NCBI RefSeq assembly: GCF_016899425.1
Contig: NZ_CP045996.1
Coordinates: forward strand, 558,001 to 622,000
Source of the DNA: Burkholderia sp. MS389
GTDB lineage: Bacteria > Pseudomonadota > Gammaproteobacteria > Burkholderiales > Burkholderiaceae
Direction of reading: 5' to 3'
Length of the DNA stretch: 64,000 nucleotides
Shown here: positions 61,366 to 64,000 of the stretch, one piece after another
Numbering within the stretch: position 1 is the stretch's first letter
How the letters are laid out: the number at the start of each line of letters is the position of its first letter
The notes under the pieces: generated by a model
Database searches by the model: none
What the model saw: only the letters and a program-made list of their open reading frames with translations
What the model was told of the DNA's origin: nothing
Translations under genes and position numbers: made by a program

Positions 61366-62205
61366 TCAGTGCGACATCAGCACCGGCAGCGTCATCGACG
61401 CGAGCACCGTGCGCGTGGCCCCGCCCATCAACAGCTCGCGCCAGCGCGGATGGCCGTACGCGCCCATGACGAGCAGGTCGGAACCTGTGTCATACGTGCG
61501 CGACAGCAGCGTGTCGCCGACGGACGAGCCGGCGCCGGCGTCGATGTCGAGCACGTTCACGTCGTGCGCATGGCGCGCCAGCATCAGCGCGGCATCGGCG
61601 GCTGGAATCCGCGTGGCCGCGGCCTCCGAATGGCCGTCGACCACGGCGACGACCGTCGTGCGTTTCGCGTGTTCGAGAAAGGGCAGCGCGTCGTGCGCGG
61701 CGCGGGACGCTTCGCGGCTGCCGTCCCATGCGACGAAGACCCGTTCGCCGACCGACGGGAATTCTCCGGTGTACGGCCAGAACAGCACCGGGCGGCCGGC
61801 GGTCAACACGAGATTTTCCGGAAACTGGTCGTCGATATAGGTCTCGGGATCGTTCGGGTCGCTCTGGCCGGCAATCACCAGATCGGCGAGACGGGCGGCG
61901 CGCGGGACGGCCACGTTCGCGCGCTCGTCGGTGAGAATCCAGGTTGCCGGCACCTTGGCGCGCGCCGTTTCCGCATGGAACAGACGTTCCAGCGCGGCCA
62001 TCCGCTCGTCGCGCCGTTCGCGTTGCGCGCGGAAATAGTCGGCGGAACCGGCCATCACGTAGAACGAATGCGGCTCGGGCGTGTAGATCGCGAACAGCCC
62101 GGTGAGATGCGCACCGAAGCGCCGGGCGAGACGCAACGCGAACTCGAGACGCGAATGCGCGCGGGTGCTCGTATCGAGGTGCACGACCATGCTTTTGTAG
62201 CTCAT
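61366..62205 (-). CDS. Tandem-domain universal stress protein
   Basis: A 279-residue two-domain Usp. The first domain (about 1-145) has DLVIAGQSDPNDPETYIDDQFPENLVLTAGRPVLFWPY. The second (about 152-279) has DLLVMGAYGHPRWRELLMGGATRTVLASMTLPVLMSH. It is a paralogue of the 58727 protein with the same ends. GGAG lies 9 bases before ATG 62205, which is preferred to an upstream in-frame ATG at 62268. The FNR-type box at 62273 lies between it and the divergent phasin-like gene. Confidence 0.9.
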   Translation of the reverse strand: MSYKSMVVHLDTSTRAHSRLEFALRLARRFGAHLTGLFAIYTPEPHSFYVMAGSADYFRAQRERRDERMAALERLFHAETARAKVPATWILTDERANVAVPRAARLADLVIAGQSDPNDPETYIDDQFPENLVLTAGRPVLFWPYTGEFPSVGERVFVAWDGSREASRAAHDALPFLEHAKRTTVVAVVDGHSEAAATRIPAADAALMLARHAHDVNVLDIDAGAGSSVGDTLLSRTYDTGSDLLVMGAYGHPRWRELLMGGATRTVLASMTLPVLMSH

Positions 62206-62272
62206 CGGAATCGCTCCATCGACGGGTGATCCGCCAGTGCAATCCAGTCTACGAAGCAGGGTTTCCACGCGG

Positions 62273-62286
62273 TTGACTCAGATCAA
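62273..62286. promoter_or_regulatory. FNR/ANR-type box between the usp and PHA genes
   Basis: TTGACTCAGATCAA matches TTGAY-N4-ATCAA fully. It centres about 75 bases before the usp ATG (62205) and about 115 bases before the phasin-like ATG (62394). It could activate either or both divergent units. Confidence 0.65.
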
Positions 62287-62393
62287 CGGGGGCCGTGCGC
62301 GATACCCGCACAGTGAAGCGGTCGAGACGCCGAGGCCGGGCAGGCGGCGCGACGCGGATGCGAACCCATTGATCCGATCGAAAGGGGAAGCCG

Positions 62394-62930
62394 ATGAGTA
62401 GCGATGCTTTGACGACACCGAACGGCGCTTGGCGCGCGAGCTGCGATCTCGCGTTGCGCATGGTCGCGCTGAACCGCGACTGGCAACACGAATGGCATGC
62501 GCTGGCAGGGCGGCGCATCGAGCGCGACCGCACCGCGGTGCGCCGCCTGCAGCAGGCGCTGGCCGCAACGAACGAGTGGACGGCCTTCGCCGAGGCCGGC
62601 CGGCAGGTGACGAGCGACTACGCGATCGCGAGCGTCGAGATCTGGCAGGACGCCGCCGAGCTGTGCATGCGTGCGCAATTCGAGCATGCCAGTGCGTGGC
62701 GTACCTGGTTGCGCGAATACGGCTCGGGCGCGCTGACGCGTTATCAGACCGACTGGTTGCCTGACCTCGAGCGACTCGCGGTGGTCAACGAAGCCAGCAT
62801 GCCGTGGGCCGACTGGATGGCCGCGCTGGAGCGCGGGATCGAGGAAGCGGGCGGCGCGACGAACGGGGCGCTCGCGGCGCGCCGCCTGAACGGCATCGCA
62901 GGCGAACGGGAGCACGATCATGTCCGCTAA
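62394..62930 (+). CDS. Phasin-like protein, first gene of a PHA operon
   Basis: A 178-residue, helix-rich protein without signal peptide. It is full of Ala, Trp, Glu and Arg (e.g. MVALNRDWQHEWHALAGRRIERDRTAVRRL and EIWQDAAELCMRAQFEHASAWRTW) with a long amphipathic coiled pattern as in phasins that coat PHA granules. The match to known phasins is weak and rests partly on context, since phaB starts inside its 3' end and phaC follows. GGGGAAGCCG precedes the ATG. Confidence 0.6.
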   Translation: MSSDALTTPNGAWRASCDLALRMVALNRDWQHEWHALAGRRIERDRTAVRRLQQALAATNEWTAFAEAGRQVTSDYAIASVEIWQDAAELCMRAQFEHASAWRTWLREYGSGALTRYQTDWLPDLERLAVVNEASMPWADWMAALERGIEEAGGATNGALAARRLNGIAGEREHDHVR

Positions 62931-63666
62931 GCGCGTCGCGTTCGTCACCGGCGGGATGGGCGGGCTCGGCGCCGCGATCGGCCGTCGCCTGCACGACGCC
63001 GGCATGACGGTGGCGGTGTCGTACACGGAACACAACGACCACGTCGCGACGTGGCTCGCGCACGAGCGCGACGCGGGCCGCACGTTTCATGCGTTCGAAG
63101 TGGACGTGGCCGACTACGATTCGTGCCAGCACTGCGCGGCACGCGTGCTCGCCGAATTCGGGCGCGTCGATGTGCTCGTGAACAACGCCGGCATCACGCA
63201 CGACGCCACCTTCGTGAAGATGACGAAGAGCATGTGGGACGCGGTGCTGCGCACTAATCTCGACAGCATGTTCAACATGACGAAGCCGTTCGTGCCGGGC
63301 ATGATCGACGCCGGTTTCGGGCGGATCGTGAACATCGGCTCCGTCAACGGTTCGAGAGGCGCGTACGGGCAAGCCAACTACGCGGCCGCGAAGGCCGGCA
63401 TCCACGGCTTCACGAAAACGCTCGCGCTCGAACTCGCGCGGCATGGCGTGACGGTCAACACGGTGTCGCCCGGCTATCTGGCGACCGCGATGCTCGAGTC
63501 GGTGCCGAAGGCGGTGCTCGACGCGAAGATCCTGCCGCAGATTCCGGCCGGGCGGCTCGGCGACCCCGACGAGATCGCCGCGTTCGTCGCGCTCCTGTGC
63601 TCCGACGCCGGTGCGTTCGCCACCGGCGCGGAATTCGACGTCAACGGCGGAATGTACCTGCGATGA
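62920..63666 (+). CDS. phaB: Acetoacetyl-CoA reductase
   Basis: A 248-residue SDR. The cofactor loop is TGGMGGLG (residues 10-17), NNAG lies at 88-91, and the catalytic triad is Ser141, Tyr154 and Lys158 (NYAAAKAG). NVDVADYDSC-type and GSVNGSRGAYGQANYAAAKAG segments are typical of PhbB/PhaB enzymes. It uses NAD(P)H to make (R)-3-hydroxybutyryl-CoA for PHB synthesis and so is an electron sink at low oxygen. It overlaps the phasin-like gene by 11 bases and phaC by ATGA. Confidence 0.92.
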   Translation: MSAKRVAFVTGGMGGLGAAIGRRLHDAGMTVAVSYTEHNDHVATWLAHERDAGRTFHAFEVDVADYDSCQHCAARVLAEFGRVDVLVNNAGITHDATFVKMTKSMWDAVLRTNLDSMFNMTKPFVPGMIDAGFGRIVNIGSVNGSRGAYGQANYAAAKAGIHGFTKTLALELARHGVTVNTVSPGYLATAMLESVPKAVLDAKILPQIPAGRLGDPDEIAAFVALLCSDAGAFATGAEFDVNGGMYLR

Positions 63667-64000
63667 ACGCGTCCGTGCTGCGCGCGGCGCTCGCGCCGGC
63701 ATCGCTGCCGACGCCGGGCGACGACGGGCATGCGCCGGCGGCGACGCGATGCGCGCCTTCCCCGATGAGCGCTGCCGAACAGTGGAACCGTGCCGCGCAC
63801 GCGAACGTGGCCGCGCTGACGTTCGGGCTGTCGCCGGTGTCGCTGGCGCTGGCGATGCTCGACTGGGGCGCGCATCTGGCGGTGGCGCCGGGCAAAGGCT
63901 TCGAGCTCGCCGCACAGGCGTGGTTGGGCGCCGTGGCGCCGACGGCAAGCGGGCGCGACGGCGAGGCCGACGATGCGGAGTCGAGCGGCCTGGCCGTGCA
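63663..64000 (+). CDS. phaC: Poly(3-hydroxyalkanoate) synthase, N-terminal part (3' end outside window)
   Basis: The frame is open from ATG 63663 to the window end. The visible 112 residues begin with a 35-residue low-complexity leader. AEQWNRAAHANVAALTFGLSPVSLALAMLDWGAHLAVAPGKGFELAAQAW then follows, the conserved N-terminal block of class I PhaC proteins. The Cys-box and catalytic residues lie beyond the window. The start overlaps the phaB stop, giving a phasin-like/phaB/phaC operon. Confidence 0.8.
   Translation, partial: MNASVLRAALAPASLPTPGDDGHAPAATRCAPSPMSAAEQWNRAAHANVAALTFGLSPVSLALAMLDWGAHLAVAPGKGFELAAQAWLGAVAPTASGRDGEADDAESSGLAV

Overview
This is a GC-rich (visibly about 65-68%) bacterial chromosome segment with dense genes, heavy operon overlap (ATGA/GTGA junctions) and clear Shine-Dalgarno motifs. 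The gene families (Tad pilus, trimeric autotransporter, giant RHS protein, sulfonate/sulfone enzymes and a low-oxygen block of universal stress proteins with PHA genes) point to Burkholderia, most likely a Burkholderia cepacia complex member. The last 16 kb resemble what I remember of the low-oxygen-activated (lxa) locus on chromosome 2 of B. cenocepacia. The species assignment is inference. No rRNA, tRNA, CRISPR array or replication origin was seen.

Layout. 1-5.0 kb: 3' part of a Tad (Flp pilus) secretion operon (tadE-like end, tadZ, tadA, tadB, tadC). 5.2-11.5 kb: a five-gene operon on the minus strand (DLH/SnoaL fusion, SDR, StyA-type monooxygenase, flavin reductase, outer-membrane channel) with a divergent AraC regulator. 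This is the arrangement of indole-to-anthranilate (iif/ind) clusters. 11.7-12.2 kb: a GNAT. 12.2-20.4 kb: a LysR regulator divergent from a tightly coupled operon of an argininosuccinate-lyase paralogue, a complete polar-amino-acid ABC importer, two NodB/PuuE-like deacetylases (the second with lost metal ligands) and an MmgE/PrpD protein. No described pathway known to me fits it. The eroded end of an araC gene follows.

20.5-30.5 kb: a small membrane protein, a DUF72 protein, a TonB siderophore receptor facing a response-regulator/AraC hybrid, a 1,197-residue trimeric autotransporter adhesin with a strong terminator, and a VOC protein. 30.6-40.1 kb: a three-gene minus-strand unit of two tiny beta-rich proteins followed by a 2,867-residue SpvB/RHS (Tc-toxin-like) protein. 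It has a leader with two mutually exclusive stems and a terminator-like hairpin just before the giant gene. 40.7-43.8 kb: MerR with a divergent hydrolase, then an MFS transporter. 43.9-48.1 kb: organosulfur-scavenging genes (DszA/NtaA-type, DszC-type, and divergent SfnB-type).

48.3-64 kb: a low-oxygen/stress block in which seven FNR/ANR-type boxes (TTGAY-N4-RTCAA-like) lie upstream of a lipoprotein, UspA proteins, a BON protein, a nitroreductase-cytochrome c-LOG operon, a zinc alcohol dehydrogenase, an FNR-type regulator with its four cysteines, and phasin-like/phaB/phaC genes. A solitary TnpB element has inserted between two universal stress genes, directly upstream of one ribosome binding site. 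The window ends inside phaC.
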